Assembly: GCF_016901955.1 (NCBI RefSeq)
Contig: NZ_JACJLC010000028.1
Span: 1 to 32,254 of the forward strand
Length of the DNA stretch: 32,254 nucleotides
Direction of reading: 5' to 3'
From: Pseudoflavonifractor phocaeensis
GTDB taxonomy: Bacteria; Bacillota; Clostridia; Oscillospirales; Oscillospiraceae
Shown: piece after piece, positions 1 to 8,474 of the stretch
Layout of the letters: every line of letters begins with the position of its first letter
Numbering within the stretch: the first letter of the stretch is position 1
Made by a program: the position numbers and the translations under genes
The notes under the pieces: generated by a model
What the model was told of the DNA's origin: nothing
Databases searched by the model: none
The model's input: only the letters and a program-made list of their open reading frames with translations

Positions 1-101
1 ATCCACCGCTTAGACTTTAAGCATATCTGCATTCTTCGCCCGCTCTTAGGGGGCTTGGTTTTGTGCGTCCTTTTTCGGAATGGTACTTAGATTACAATGT
101 T
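1..101. other. Left-edge segment with no recognisable gene
   Basis: This segment lies just downstream of cbiG on the minus strand. On that strand a short open frame could begin near position 32, but it has only a weak ribosome site and no recognisable start such as that of CbiH/CobJ. I see no tRNA, hairpin terminator or clear repeat. The cobalamin operon may continue to the left, but nothing here shows it. Confidence 0.3.
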
Positions 102-1088
102 TCAACCTTTCCTTCCCGCCACCGCCACGGTGACGCCGTTTTTCGCCAGCTTGGGCACCAGGATGGTCCCCCCGGCCCGGACCGCCGCCCGCTCACACAC
201 GTTGTCCACTCCGGTGACGGTTTTTACAAACGCAGAGGGAGTGAACTTCCCCTCCGCCGCTGCCAGCTCCTCCGCCGAATAGACGGACAGGGGCAGGTCA
301 TGGGCGGCGCAGAAGACCAACAGGCCGGGCTCCTTCTCCTTTAAATCTATGGTAGCCACCCGCTCCACGGCGGCAGGCTCATGGCCGGTGAGGGCCTCAT
401 TCACCGCCGCCTGAATGGCTGCCGCATTTGTTCCCTTCTTGCAGCCGATCCCCAGGATCAGCCCCTTGGGAGCCAGCCGTAGGGTCCGGGGGAAGGGCCC
501 TTCCCCGGTCTTCCAGGTGACCCACACCCCAAGCTCCGCCGGGCCTTCCGCCAGTCCCTGGGGGCAGGGGTGGCCGAAGTCGCTGGCAAAGCCCACCGGC
601 TTCCCTTCCAGCAGAGCGGCGGACACCTCCTTGGCTAGCGTCCGGTCTGTAATGACCATATCCCGCCCCCTGGCCCACACGTCCACGGCAAAGAGGCCGT
701 TGACGTCTGTGGCGGTGGAGATGGCCGCCTGGCCGCCGGTGAGAGCCTCCACCCGGAGGGCCAGCTCATTGGCCCCGCCCACGTGGCCGGAGAGGAGGGG
801 AATGACGAACCGCCCCGCCTCGTCCACGCTCACCACGGCGGGGTCGGTGAATTTATCCTTCACATGGGGGGCAATGGCCCGGACGGCGATGCCGCAGGCT
901 CCCACGAAAATGAGGGCGTCCTTTTCCCCCCACATCCGCGCCGTCCAGCCCTCCAGGCTGTCGTATGCCTCCGCCCCAACCTCAGCGGCAAACCGGGCGG
1001 GCACGTGGAGGGAGGCGTCCAGCGCCTTCGCCAGCACCTTTCCCAAGGCCGCCCCCTGGCGGGTAAAGGCCAGAATGGCCGCTGTCAC
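102..1088 (-). CDS. cbiG: Cobalt-precorrin-5A hydrolase CbiG
   Basis: CbiG opens the delta-lactone of cobalt-precorrin-5A, releasing the two-carbon fragment as acetaldehyde, in the anaerobic (cobalt-early) branch of cobalamin synthesis. It is cytoplasmic. The 328-residue protein has the usual CbiG layout: an N-terminal domain, a central core with GACGIAVRAIAPH at about 63-75 and LSGHVGGANELA at about 99-110, and a C-terminal domain beginning LILGIGCKKGT at about 210-220. The start is GTG at 1086-1088. It overlaps the TGA of cbiF by four bases (GTGA), a typical sign of translational coupling. It is the last visible gene of a cbiD-cbiF-cbiG unit. The family assignment is secure; the reaction follows from family knowledge. 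Confidence 0.95.
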   Translation of the reverse strand: MTAAILAFTRQGAALGKVLAKALDASLHVPARFAAEVGAEAYDSLEGWTARMWGEKDALIFVGACGIAVRAIAPHVKDKFTDPAVVSVDEAGRFVIPLLSGHVGGANELALRVEALTGGQAAISTATDVNGLFAVDVWARGRDMVITDRTLAKEVSAALLEGKPVGFASDFGHPCPQGLAEGPAELGVWVTWKTGEGPFPRTLRLAPKGLILGIGCKKGTNAAAIQAAVNEALTGHEPAAVERVATIDLKEKEPGLLVFCAAHDLPLSVYSAEELAAAEGKFTPSAFVKTVTGVDNVCERAAVRAGGTILVPKLAKNGVTVAVAGRKG

Positions 1089-1840
1089 TTGCTGGCCTCC
1101 CGGAACTCGTGGGTGAAGGTGGGGTCGTACAGCTTGGATCTTTCGTATTTTTCGCCCAAGAAATTACCGATTGTGATCAGCGCCGTCTTGGTAACGTGGT
1201 TTTCCCGGGCGGTCTTTGCCAGGGTGGACACGGTGCAGCGGTACACCTTCTCCTCCGGCCAGGTGGCCTTGTACACGATAGCCGCCGGGGTGTCGGGGGC
1301 ATAGCCGCCCGCCGCCAGTTCTTTTTCCACATCCTCCAGCAGACCGGTGGACAAAAAGAGCACCATGGTGCAGCCGTGAGAGGCCATCTTCCGCAGCTGC
1401 TCTCCCTCGGGCACCGGCGTGCGGCCCGCCATGCGGGTGATGATCACCGACTGGGATACGTCGGGCAGGGTATACTCGGCCTGGAGGGCAGCCGCCGCCC
1501 CGGAGAAGGAGGACACGCCGGGGGTTACGTCGTAGGAAATTCCTAGTTTATCCAGCTCGTCCATCTGCTCCCGGATAGCCCCGTAGAGGGAGGGATCGCC
1601 GGTGTGGAGCCGAACCGTGATACCGCCTCTTTCCTCGGTGGTCTTCATGACAGCGACAACCTCTTCCAGGGTCATTTTGGCGCTGTCGTATACCTGGCAG
1701 CCCGCTTTTTTGTAGTCCAGCAGGACAGGGTTCACCAGGGAGCCGGCGTAGATGATGACGTCGGCCTCTCCCAGCAGTCTGGCCCCCCGGACGGTGATCA
1801 GATCGGCCCCGCCAGGGCCCGCACCGATGAAATGTACCAT
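1085..1840 (-). CDS. cbiF: Cobalt-precorrin-4 C11-methyltransferase
   Basis: CbiF uses S-adenosylmethionine to methylate C-11 of cobalt-precorrin-4, giving the substrate that CbiG then hydrolyses. The 251-residue protein has the tetrapyrrole methylase fold. The SAM-binding loop GAGPGGADLIT starts at residue 6, HTGDPSLYG is at about 79-87, and VTPGVSSFSGAAAAL follows. The length fits the family. The ATG start is preceded at close spacing by GGAGGAA. The start lies only nine bases after the end of cbiD, and the end overlaps cbiG, so the three are co-transcribed. Related SAM methylases (CbiL, CbiH) are possible in principle, but the position next to cbiG and cbiD supports CbiF. Confidence 0.93.
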   Translation of the reverse strand: MVHFIGAGPGGADLITVRGARLLGEADVIIYAGSLVNPVLLDYKKAGCQVYDSAKMTLEEVVAVMKTTEERGGITVRLHTGDPSLYGAIREQMDELDKLGISYDVTPGVSSFSGAAAALQAEYTLPDVSQSVIITRMAGRTPVPEGEQLRKMASHGCTMVLFLSTGLLEDVEKELAAGGYAPDTPAAIVYKATWPEEKVYRCTVSTLAKTARENHVTKTALITIGNFLGEKYERSKLYDPTFTHEFREASK

Positions 1841-1849
1841 AAGTTCCTC

Positions 1850-2980
1850 CTATACCCGGTGGAGGGCCAGCAGCCGGTCCGCCCCCGATGTTTTTCCCAA
1901 AATACCGTATTGATTGGAAAAGAAGACCGCCTCAATCTCCAGCTCCGGCCCCGCCCGGTGGCGGAGCTGATCCTCCAGTGCCGCCCCAACAGAGACCATC
2001 ACCGGCTCCAGCAGGCCGGCCTTTTTCAGCAGCTCCACCCCTGCATCGGTAGTGGGACTGTCAAACAGAGCCCGGAGCAGCTCCGGCGAGCCGCCCGCCA
2101 GAGCCGCGTGGGCAGTGAGGGTTTCCCGCCGCCCGTCGGCCACCCGGGAGTGGGTATTCATGCCGCCTGCCGCCACCTTGACCAGCTTACCCAAGTGGCC
2201 CACCAACAGCAGAGAGGAAAACCCCAGTCCGGCGGCGTGGTCGATGGCAGCGCCAATATAATTGCTGCATGTACACCGATAGGTCAGTTCCAGACCCAGC
2301 ACCTGCGTTGCAAAGGCATCCCCGTAGTTGCCGGGTGTGACCAGCAGGTCTTTTACCCCGGCGGCCCTGGCCATATCCTGCTCCAGATAGAGGGAGTCGA
2401 TGAGGGCAGCCTCGCTCATGGGCCGGACGATGCCGCTGGTGCCCAAAATGGAAATGCCCCCCACGATGCCCAGCCGGGGATTGAAGGTATGCGCCGCCAG
2501 TTTCTCCCCCTGGGGCACATAGATGGTCACTGTCAGTCCATCCGCGCAGCCGGCTTCAGCCATGACACGCTCCACTTGGGTGGCGATCATCCGCCGGGGG
2601 ACGGAATTGATGGCGGCTTGCCCCACGGGCTGATCCAGACCGGGCCTGGTGACCCGGCCTACTCCAACGCCGCCGTCGATGGCAACACCGGGAGCAGTCC
2701 TCCGTTCCACTCTGGCGCAGATCAGCACCCCGTGGGTCACGTCCGGGTCATCTCCCCCGTCCTTCCGCACGGCGCAGGAGGCCCAGTTTTCTCCGGCGGC
2801 GTGCTCCAGCAGCTCCGCCTCCACTTTGACCCCCGCCGGGGTGTCCACCTGTACGGAAGGGATTGCCTCCCCGGTGAGCAGCAGCCGGGCAGCTCCCGCG
2901 GCTGCTGCGGCAGCGCAGGTACCGGTGGTATAGCCGCAGCGCAGCCGTTGTTTCCCCACCGGGATATAGAGCTCCAGCAC
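1850..2980 (-). CDS. cbiD: Cobalt-precorrin-5B C1-methyltransferase CbiD
   Basis: CbiD methylates C-1 of cobalt-precorrin-5B, the product of CbiG. The 376-residue protein begins with the diagnostic region CGYTTGTCAAAAAAGAA (about residues 15-31). It also has the glycine-rich GGVGVGRVTRPGL and the later GTSGIVRPMSEAALI segment typical of CbiD. I chose the GTG start at 2978-2980 because a strong AAGGAGGG lies eight bases before it. It is the first gene after the cobalamin riboswitch and its terminator, so the whole cbiD-cbiF-cbiG unit should be switched off when cobalamin is plentiful. The remaining corrin-ring genes are not in this window. Confidence 0.95.
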   Translation of the reverse strand: MLELYIPVGKQRLRCGYTTGTCAAAAAAGAARLLLTGEAIPSVQVDTPAGVKVEAELLEHAAGENWASCAVRKDGGDDPDVTHGVLICARVERRTAPGVAIDGGVGVGRVTRPGLDQPVGQAAINSVPRRMIATQVERVMAEAGCADGLTVTIYVPQGEKLAAHTFNPRLGIVGGISILGTSGIVRPMSEAALIDSLYLEQDMARAAGVKDLLVTPGNYGDAFATQVLGLELTYRCTCSNYIGAAIDHAAGLGFSSLLLVGHLGKLVKVAAGGMNTHSRVADGRRETLTAHAALAGGSPELLRALFDSPTTDAGVELLKKAGLLEPVMVSVGAALEDQLRHRAGPELEIEAVFFSNQYGILGKTSGADRLLALHRV

Positions 2981-3118
2981 CGGTCACGCCCTCCTTAAAC
3001 AAATCAGCTTTTAAAAAGCCCCACAGGATCCGCGCCCCCAGGCGAAAAAAACGAAACCTGTTCAGCCTACTGCAACCCACTGGAAAAAGTGGCGTCTATG
3101 CCACCTTTTCAATAATTC

Positions 3119-3151
3119 AAAAAAGCCCCTCCCGGGTGGGAAGGGCTTTTT
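3119..3151 (-). terminator. Intrinsic terminator linked to the cobalamin riboswitch
   Basis: Read on the minus strand this is a 13-bp stem (AAAAGCCC arm, one U-G pair) closed by a short loop and followed by six T residues. It sits about 45 bases after the riboswitch and about 140 bases before cbiD. This is the expected expression platform for control by premature termination. Confidence 0.85.
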
Positions 3152-3196
3152 GCGCCAAACCATGCCGTGCCTCTCCACCTCAGAGCCACGTTGTCT

Positions 3197-3362
3197 GTAT
3201 CTTCGCAGCGGGTCTCCTGGCTTGCGCTTCCTCCTCCGGCACTCCTTCTCAGCCCCGTCGGGCCAATGGTTCACGCGCCTTTGTCCACGCTTACAGTAGA
3301 GGTAAGACTGCGCCGGATTCTCACCGGCTTCCCCTGTGCGGCACTGCCGCGACTGCGGATAC
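3197..3362 (-). ncRNA. Cobalamin riboswitch
   Basis: On the minus strand this segment shows the conserved core AGGGGAAGCCGGTGAGAATC and the CTGTAAGC region. The B12 box AAGCCAGGAGACC lies at 3211-3223. The closing P1 stem pairs GTATCCGCAG (3353-3362) with CTGCGAAGATAC (3197-3208). An open frame of 102 codons crosses it on the same strand and is an artefact. The element precedes a terminator and cbiD, so ligand binding should reduce cbiDFG transcription. Confidence 0.95.
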
Positions 3363-3379
3363 GGATTCATTTCTCGGTC

Positions 3380-3408
3380 ATTATATCAGCGGTAGGTGAA
3401 AAAGTAAA
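3380..3408 (-). promoter_or_regulatory. Sigma-A promoter of the riboswitch-cbiDFG transcript
   Basis: The minus strand carries TTTACT (3403-3408), a 17-base spacer and a perfect TATAAT (3380-3385). The spacing places the transcription start a few bases before the riboswitch P1 stem. Confidence 0.75.
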
Positions 3409-3444
3409 GGCAATTTTTTGTCACAAATGTGCATACGCCGTCTG

Positions 3445-5898
3445 TCAGCACTCCTCCGGCTCCTCTTCCCGGCGTCTCATCTGGCGAAGCTTGTCCCACA
3501 AGATAGCCCCTAACTCAAAAGCCTTGAGGATCACGTGCATCACCGGATAGGCTAGACCCATGAACACCGCCAGCACCATACCACTTTTCAGGTCCAGGGG
3601 GCTGATGCCAAAGCTGGAGCCAAACCAGACAATGGACACCACCGAGGCCCCGGTCATAGCGATCATCAGAACCCGCCGTTTCCAGTCGAAGGGCTTACAG
3701 ACCTGGAAGAGCACCATCAATCCGATAGTCACCAGCAGGATGGCGGACATGGAAGATAGCTGGTCGGTGGTAAAGCCAAACACCACGTAGAAGGCTACCA
3801 CACCCAGTACAATAATCAAATCGGTCAAGCCTCCGGGCAGGGCCGCCCGGAACACATTGCTCAGGAATTTACCCTTGACCAAGGCGTGGTTGGGCTCCAG
3901 GGCCAGGAAGAGAGAGGGCACCCCGATGGTGACGGCGCTGAGGAAGGAAATTTGCAGCGGAGTCACCGGATAGGGGAAGGTGGCGAACAGGGAGATGATG
4001 GACAGGAAGAAGGAAAAAATATTCTTCACCAGGTAGAGGGCAGCAGCCCGCTGGATGTTGTTGATGACCCGCCGGCCCTCGGCCACCACCTTGGGCATGG
4101 CGGCAAAGTCAGAATTCAGCAGCACCAGCTGAGCGGCGTGGCAGGCGGCTTCAGCGCCGGATGCCATGGCGATGCCGCAGTCGGCGTCCTTCAGGGCCAG
4201 CACGTCGTTGACCCCGTCGCCGGTCATGGCAACGGTATGGCCCGCCCGCTGGAGGGCCCGCACCAGCTTCCGTTTCTGGTCGGGGGTGACCCGGCCAAAC
4301 ACGGTATACTGCCGCACTGCCCGGTCCATATCCTCCTCGCTGCGGAGGGTTGCGGCATCCACATAGCGGTCCGCCCCCTGGATGCCTGCCTGGCGGGCCA
4401 CCTCGGCTACCGTCACCGGGTTGTCCCCGGAGATGACCTTCACGGCCACCTTCTGCTGCGCAAAGAACTGGAAGGTCTTAGGGGCGGATTCCCGCACCCG
4501 ATTGGCCAGCAGCACCAGGGCCATAGGGCACACCCGGGCGGGGTCCAGCCCCTTCTGGTCGGGGGTACCCTTGTATTCCGCCGCCAGCAACACCCGGTAG
4601 CCCTTGGCGGACCAGGGATCTACCTCCTCCTTCAGGTCCCCGTACCGATAACCCAAAATAAACTCGGGGGCTCCCACCACATAGGCTCCATGTCCGGCAA
4701 AGACGGCGGCGCTCCACTTGGTGGCGGAGGTGAAGGGAATGGTGGTCTGGACGTGCCAGGCCGAGTGTCCGTGGAATTTTTTCTGCATGGCCCGGGCGGT
4801 GTCGTTGTCAGCCTCCACCGCCTGGTAGAAGGCGTTCAGGATCTCGGTCACCTGGGTCTCAGCGTACTGGTCCTCGTCCAGGTACACCACCTCCCCCACC
4901 TCCATGCGGGGCTCGGTGATGGTGCCCGTCTTGTCCACGCACAGCACGTCCACCCGGGCCAGGGTCTCGATGCAGTTCATATCCTGGGCCAGCACCTTGC
5001 CTTGGGCCAGACGGATCATGCTCACCGCCAGGGCCACACTGGTCAGCAGATACAGGCCCTCGGGGATCATGCCGATGAGGGCGGCCACGGTGGACACCAC
5101 CGTTTCCTGGAAGGTGCGTCCCACGATAAAGTATTCCTTGGCGAAGAGAGCGATGCCAATGGGGATAAGCAGGATACCGATGACCCGGATCAGCTTGTCC
5201 AGAGAGGACATCATCTCGCTCTTGCCCACAGTCACATCCTTTTTGGCCTCCAGGGTGAGCTTGGCGGCATAGGAGTCGGCACCCACCCGATCCAGCCGGG
5301 CCCGGCAGCGACCTGCCACCACAAAGGAACCGGAAAGCAGCTGGTCTCCGGGATTTTTCACAATGGCGTCGGCCTCGCCGGTGATAAGGGCCTCGTTGAC
5401 CTGGACCTGCCCTGCCAGGACAGTGGCGTCGGCGGGGATCTGATCCCCGGAGGCCAGCTCGGCCACGTCGTCCCGCACCAGATGGGCGGCGGGCACCGAG
5501 CCCAGATGGCCCTCCCGTATCACATTGGCCCTGGGGGCAGCCAGCAGATTCAACTTGTCAATGGTCTGCTTGGAGCGCAGCTGCTGAAAGATGCCGATGC
5601 AGGTGTTGGCAATGGCGATGAGCAGGAAGAGCAGATCCTCCACCGAGCCCACGATGATGAGCAGGGCGGCCAGAATGATAAAGATAAAATTAAAGAAGGT
5701 GACCACGTTTTCCCGGACAATCTGCCCCACCGTTTTGGTGGGAGACTCCACCGGGTCATTGGCCCAGCCATTTTGCTGCCGTTCCTTTACCTGAGCCATG
5801 GTCAGGCCCACGTTGGGGTCCGCGCTGACCCGTGGCACCTCCCGCCGGGGCCTGGGTCCCTCGGGGAGGGCGGTACGCTGTTTTTGCTTGCCTTTCAT
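3445..5898 (-). CDS. P-type cation-transporting ATPase, CtpE-like (probably Ca2+)
   Basis: This 817-residue membrane protein is a P-type ATPase that would move a cation using ATP. Visible parts, in order: an N-terminal cytoplasmic segment, a first membrane pair at about 66-105, an actuator domain with ITGEAD at about 172-177, membrane helices at about 236-295 with IPEGLYLLTS at 278-287, and the phosphorylation motif DKTGTIT at 322-328. Then follow a nucleotide-binding domain, TGDGVND at 559-565, and about six C-terminal helices. The family consensus is DKTGTLT, so this protein has Ile at that Leu. The PEGL-LLTS motif resembles the CtpE group, for which calcium uptake has been reported in mycobacteria. 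The substrate here is an inference. The ATG start has only a weak ribosome site (GAGGG) but follows a good promoter. It is probably a single-gene unit. Confidence 0.85.
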   Translation of the reverse strand: MKGKQKQRTALPEGPRPRREVPRVSADPNVGLTMAQVKERQQNGWANDPVESPTKTVGQIVRENVVTFFNFIFIILAALLIIVGSVEDLLFLLIAIANTCIGIFQQLRSKQTIDKLNLLAAPRANVIREGHLGSVPAAHLVRDDVAELASGDQIPADATVLAGQVQVNEALITGEADAIVKNPGDQLLSGSFVVAGRCRARLDRVGADSYAAKLTLEAKKDVTVGKSEMMSSLDKLIRVIGILLIPIGIALFAKEYFIVGRTFQETVVSTVAALIGMIPEGLYLLTSVALAVSMIRLAQGKVLAQDMNCIETLARVDVLCVDKTGTITEPRMEVGEVVYLDEDQYAETQVTEILNAFYQAVEADNDTARAMQKKFHGHSAWHVQTTIPFTSATKWSAAVFAGHGAYVVGAPEFILGYRYGDLKEEVDPWSAKGYRVLLAAEYKGTPDQKGLDPARVCPMALVLLANRVRESAPKTFQFFAQQKVAVKVISGDNPVTVAEVARQAGIQGADRYVDAATLRSEEDMDRAVRQYTVFGRVTPDQKRKLVRALQRAGHTVAMTGDGVNDVLALKDADCGIAMASGAEAACHAAQLVLLNSDFAAMPKVVAEGRRVINNIQRAAALYLVKNIFSFFLSIISLFATFPYPVTPLQISFLSAVTIGVPSLFLALEPNHALVKGKFLSNVFRAALPGGLTDLIIVLGVVAFYVVFGFTTDQLSSMSAILLVTIGLMVLFQVCKPFDWKRRVLMIAMTGASVVSIVWFGSSFGISPLDLKSGMVLAVFMGLAYPVMHVILKAFELGAILWDKLRQMRRREEEPEEC

Positions 5899-5943
5899 GT
5901 CGCTGCCCTCGCTGCTGCCGTTGCGGCAAATTTGATGGTTTCC

Positions 5944-5972
5944 ATTATATCTGATATTAACAGGCTGTACAA
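5944..5972 (-). promoter_or_regulatory. Promoter of the P-type ATPase gene
   Basis: The minus strand has TTGTAC (5967-5972), a 17-base spacer and TATAAT (5944-5949), about 45 bases before the ATPase start. Confidence 0.7.
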
Positions 5973-6041
5973 GTGGAGCAAAAAAATCTTAAGCAATTCT
6001 TTCCTCTTTCCTTACTATACTAAAGGGAAGGAGGGGATCAG

Positions 6042-6299
6042 ATGGATCTCAAGCTGGATAAATCCCAGGCAGCTCTCCGGCTGGCCCTGTGCGGCGGCGG
6101 AGCCGCCCTGTTGTACGCCGGGGCGCTGAGACTGCCCGCCCTGGAAAAGCACCGGGCCTGGCTGGAGGCCCACCGGGTGGAGACCATTGCCGCCGGGGCC
6201 GCGGTGCTCTTCGGGCTGTCCCTCACCCTTGCCCCGCTTGCCTCCGGGGAGTCAGGGACGGAAGAGCCGGAACTGGCGGGCTATGAGCCGGTGGAATGA
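6042..6299 (+). CDS. Small hydrophobic protein of unknown function
   Basis: This 85-residue protein is not recognised. It has two likely membrane segments, at about 12-29 (LALCGGGAALLYAGALRL) and 49-66 (IAAGAAVLFGLSLTLAPL), joined by a short charged loop, and an acidic C-terminal tail. The start is well supported by AAGGAGGGG at 6028-6035, seven bases before the ATG. A TATACT at 6016-6021 could be its -10 box, but a clear -35 is lacking. It diverges from the P-type ATPase and converges on the ROK kinase gene, so it appears to be a monocistron. A small membrane or sporulation-associated protein is possible; nothing in the sequence decides it. Confidence 0.6.
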   Translation: MDLKLDKSQAALRLALCGGGAALLYAGALRLPALEKHRAWLEAHRVETIAAGAAVLFGLSLTLAPLASGESGTEEPELAGYEPVE

Positions 6300-6333
6300 A
6301 AAAAACGGGCCCGCCGTGTATTCGGCGGGCCCG
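6299..6333 (-). terminator. Terminator of the ROK kinase gene
   Basis: An 11-bp perfect stem (CGGGCCCGCCG arms, 6306-6316 and 6323-6333) with a six-base loop is followed on the minus strand by seven T residues, just after the kinase stop codon. No T-run follows on the plus strand. Confidence 0.85.
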
Positions 6334-6339
6334 GGGGCC

Positions 6340-7290
6340 TTATCGGAACAAGGGCAGCAGGGCGGCGCCAATGATCCCGGCGTCGTTTCCCAGAGCAGCC
6401 CGTACCAGTCGGGTGCGGTGGACGCTGTTGCGGGCGTAGTCCTCCCGGTTAAGGATATAGCGCACCGGGGCCATCAGGGTCTCTCCCTGGGCGGAGGGGC
6501 CTCCACCGATGCAGAAAACCTCAGGCTGGAAAATATTCACCAGGCTGGCCACTCCGCAGCCCAGGTAGTCCACGTACTCGTCGATGATCATACCCCCGGC
6601 AGCGTCACCAAGAGCGGCGGCGTCAAAGGGAGTACGGCCGTTGACTCCCTCCAGGGTGCCGGCCAGCTCCCACAGCTTGGAGTCCCGATGCTCCTCCATC
6701 ACCTGCCGGGTGCGCTTGATGAGGGCGGTGGCGGAGCAATAGGCCTCAAAGCAACCCTTCCGGCCGCAGGTACACTGCCGGCCGCCGTGCTCGATGACAA
6801 AGTGGCCCACCTCCATGCCGGCGTAGTTAAAGCCGGTATACAGCTTGCCCCCCAGCACGGCGCCGCCGCCGATGCCGGTGCCCAGGGTAATGGCCACCAT
6901 GGAGCTGCTGCCCTTGGCGGCTCCGGCGGCAAACTCCCCCAGGGCGGCGGCATTGGCGTCATTTTCCAGATAGATATCCTTGTGCAGCCGCTCCTCCACC
7001 AGGGAAGCCAGGGGCACGTTGCGGAAGTCCAGGTTAGACCAGTAACGGATCACCCCGGTGTCCGGCTCGATGGTGCCGGGGGAGCCAATGCCCACCGAGG
7101 CAATATCCGCCATGGACAAGCCCGTCTTTTCCACGGCCGCGGCGGAGGCGGCAGCCATCTGGTCGGCTACCTGATAGGCGGGCACGTCCCGGGGGGTGGG
7201 CAAACTGGCTTTGCCCAGGATCACACCTTCCTCATCCACCACGGCGGCGGCCACATTGGTACCGCCCAGATCAATTCCCAAATAGTACAT
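6340..7290 (-). CDS. ROK family sugar kinase (probable glucokinase)
   Basis: ROK kinases phosphorylate hexoses, most often glucose, with ATP in the cytoplasm. The 316-residue protein has the N-terminal phosphate loop GIDLGGTNVAAA (5-16) and the catalytic aspartate in LENDANAAA (D111). It also has the LGTGIGGG loop (136-143), the sugar and zinc motif EVGHFVIEHGG (160-170), and the zinc cysteines of CTCGRKGC (173, 175, 180). I start at ATG 7290 because GGGGAGG lies just before it; a longer frame begins 57 bases upstream without a ribosome site. It is a single gene with its own promoter and terminator. Glucokinase is the common role of this subgroup, but other hexoses or N-acetyl sugars cannot be excluded. 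Confidence 0.88.
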   Translation of the reverse strand: MYYLGIDLGGTNVAAAVVDEEGVILGKASLPTPRDVPAYQVADQMAAASAAAVEKTGLSMADIASVGIGSPGTIEPDTGVIRYWSNLDFRNVPLASLVEERLHKDIYLENDANAAALGEFAAGAAKGSSSMVAITLGTGIGGGAVLGGKLYTGFNYAGMEVGHFVIEHGGRQCTCGRKGCFEAYCSATALIKRTRQVMEEHRDSKLWELAGTLEGVNGRTPFDAAALGDAAGGMIIDEYVDYLGCGVASLVNIFQPEVFCIGGGPSAQGETLMAPVRYILNREDYARNSVHRTRLVRAALGNDAGIIGAALLPLFR

Positions 7291-7320
7291 ATTCCGACCT
7301 CCCCAATTTGCTTTGCCTTG

Positions 7321-7349
7321 ATTATAAAGCACAAGCTCCTGCCGCACAA
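7321..7349 (-). promoter_or_regulatory. Promoter of the ROK kinase gene
   Basis: The minus strand has TTGTGC (7344-7349), a 17-base spacer and TATAAT (7321-7326), about 30 bases before the kinase start. Confidence 0.7.
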
Positions 7350-7352
7350 GAG

Positions 7353-7376
7353 AAAAAACGACGCCGGACGGCGTCG
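7353..7376 (-). terminator. Terminator of the glycosyltransferase-flippase operon
   Basis: A 7-bp perfect GC-rich stem (GGCGTCG/CGACGCC, 7359-7376) is followed on the minus strand by six T residues, shortly after the flippase-like gene. Confidence 0.8.
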
Positions 7377-7403
7377 CTTTTCATGTCTGGTTTGCCCGGT
7401 TGC

Positions 7404-8474
7404 TCAGGTAACCGCTGATCCCCGGGCCCGCTTAGGGCAGGCGGGGGGGCCCTCCGCGTTCCTCCGACGGACCCACAGGTGGACCACCAGAGTGATGACC
7501 CCGCTGAGCACCATAAAGGAGTAGAAGCTGATCCCCCGGGAGACCAGCACGGCGGGGGTCACCAGCTCCGCCCCAAAAAACAGGGTGAAGCCCCGCAGGA
7601 AGCCCCCCTCGGAGGCTCCCACCGCCCCGGGCAGGGGCAGAGAGCCCACCGCCAAAGTAAGCAGCGCCTGAGCCCCCAACAGCTCCAGCACGCCGTACCC
7701 GCTCAGTCCAAAAGCCCGGTAGACCATATAGGGCACGCTGAACAGGGCACCCAGCTGAAGGATGGAGCAACCCAGCAGCCGGAAGGGCAGGGTGGGGTTA
7801 CGGCGCAGGCATTCGGCGCCGCTGCGGTAGTCCTCCATCTGCCGCTCCAGTTTTTCCTCCGCCTTGGCCCGATTGCGCACCAGGCGGACCTTTACCAGCA
7901 GGTTGAGCACCCCGGAGCAAATCTTTCGGGCAGCGTTTGGCAGGAACATCAGACAGAGCATCCCGGCGGTGAGGGCCACATTGACCAAGATCCCGTATAC
8001 CAACAGGATGGCCATACCGCCTCCCATCTCCACCAGCAGCCAGGGGTAAAGCACAGCAGCAAGCCCAGCCAGCAGCAGCAGGGTAACCTGATAGCACATA
8101 GACAGCAGCAGCATGTTCAGGGTCCCATGGGCAGCGGATACTCCATCCCGGACCATGCAATATACCTGGGCCGGCTGGCCTCCGGTGGCCGAGGGGGTAA
8201 TGGCACTGAAATAATATCCGGCGAAGGAATAGGACAGGCAACGAAGCAGGCCGGTCTCATACCCCAGACAGGGGAGAATCTGTCGGGTGCAGGCGGCCTC
8301 GCTGGTCATCATCAGCAGCATCAAAGCCATCCCGCCAATGATCCAGCCCGGCCTGAGCTGCCCCAATACTGATCCCAGCCTGGTCAGGGGCATATCCCGC
8401 AGCAGGATCCAGAAGGTGGCCACCATCAGCACCACCAGTATGAGCATTCCGATCCGGCTCCGCTTAGTTCCCAT
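7404..8474 (-). CDS. Flippase-like integral membrane protein (LPG synthase TM/YbhN family)
   Basis: This polytopic membrane protein of about 356 residues has roughly eight hydrophobic segments. It carries the two motifs typical of the lysylphosphatidylglycerol-synthase transmembrane family: SATGGQPAQVY in the N-terminal half and LPLPGAVGASEGGF in the C-terminal half. It lacks the soluble aminoacyl-transfer domain of MprF, so it is the stand-alone flippase-like form. I favour ATG 8474, which overlaps the upstream stop as TGATG and has GAGGTG eight bases before it; a GTG at 8483 in the same frame is the alternative. It is coupled to a glycolipid-type glycosyltransferase, so moving or positioning a glycolipid across the membrane is a reasonable inference. 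The actual substrate is unknown. Confidence 0.82.
   Translation of the reverse strand: MGTKRSRIGMLILVVLMVATFWILLRDMPLTRLGSVLGQLRPGWIIGGMALMLLMMTSEAACTRQILPCLGYETGLLRCLSYSFAGYYFSAITPSATGGQPAQVYCMVRDGVSAAHGTLNMLLLSMCYQVTLLLLAGLAAVLYPWLLVEMGGGMAILLVYGILVNVALTAGMLCLMFLPNAARKICSGVLNLLVKVRLVRNRAKAEEKLERQMEDYRSGAECLRRNPTLPFRLLGCSILQLGALFSVPYMVYRAFGLSGYGVLELLGAQALLTLAVGSLPLPGAVGASEGGFLRGFTLFFGAELVTPAVLVSRGISFYSFMVLSGVITLVVHLWVRRRNAEGPPACPKRARGSAVT

Noticed and set aside
3062-3370. 102-codon open frame on the minus strand before cbiD
   Set aside because: It coincides with the cobalamin riboswitch and its terminator; the conserved RNA motifs explain the sequence and there is no ribosome site or protein family match.
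3886-6129. Very long plus-strand open frame (747 codons) opposite the P-type ATPase
   Set aside because: It is the antisense frame of a GC-rich gene; the protein is low-complexity, rich in Gly, His and Gln, while the minus-strand frame has all P-type ATPase motifs.
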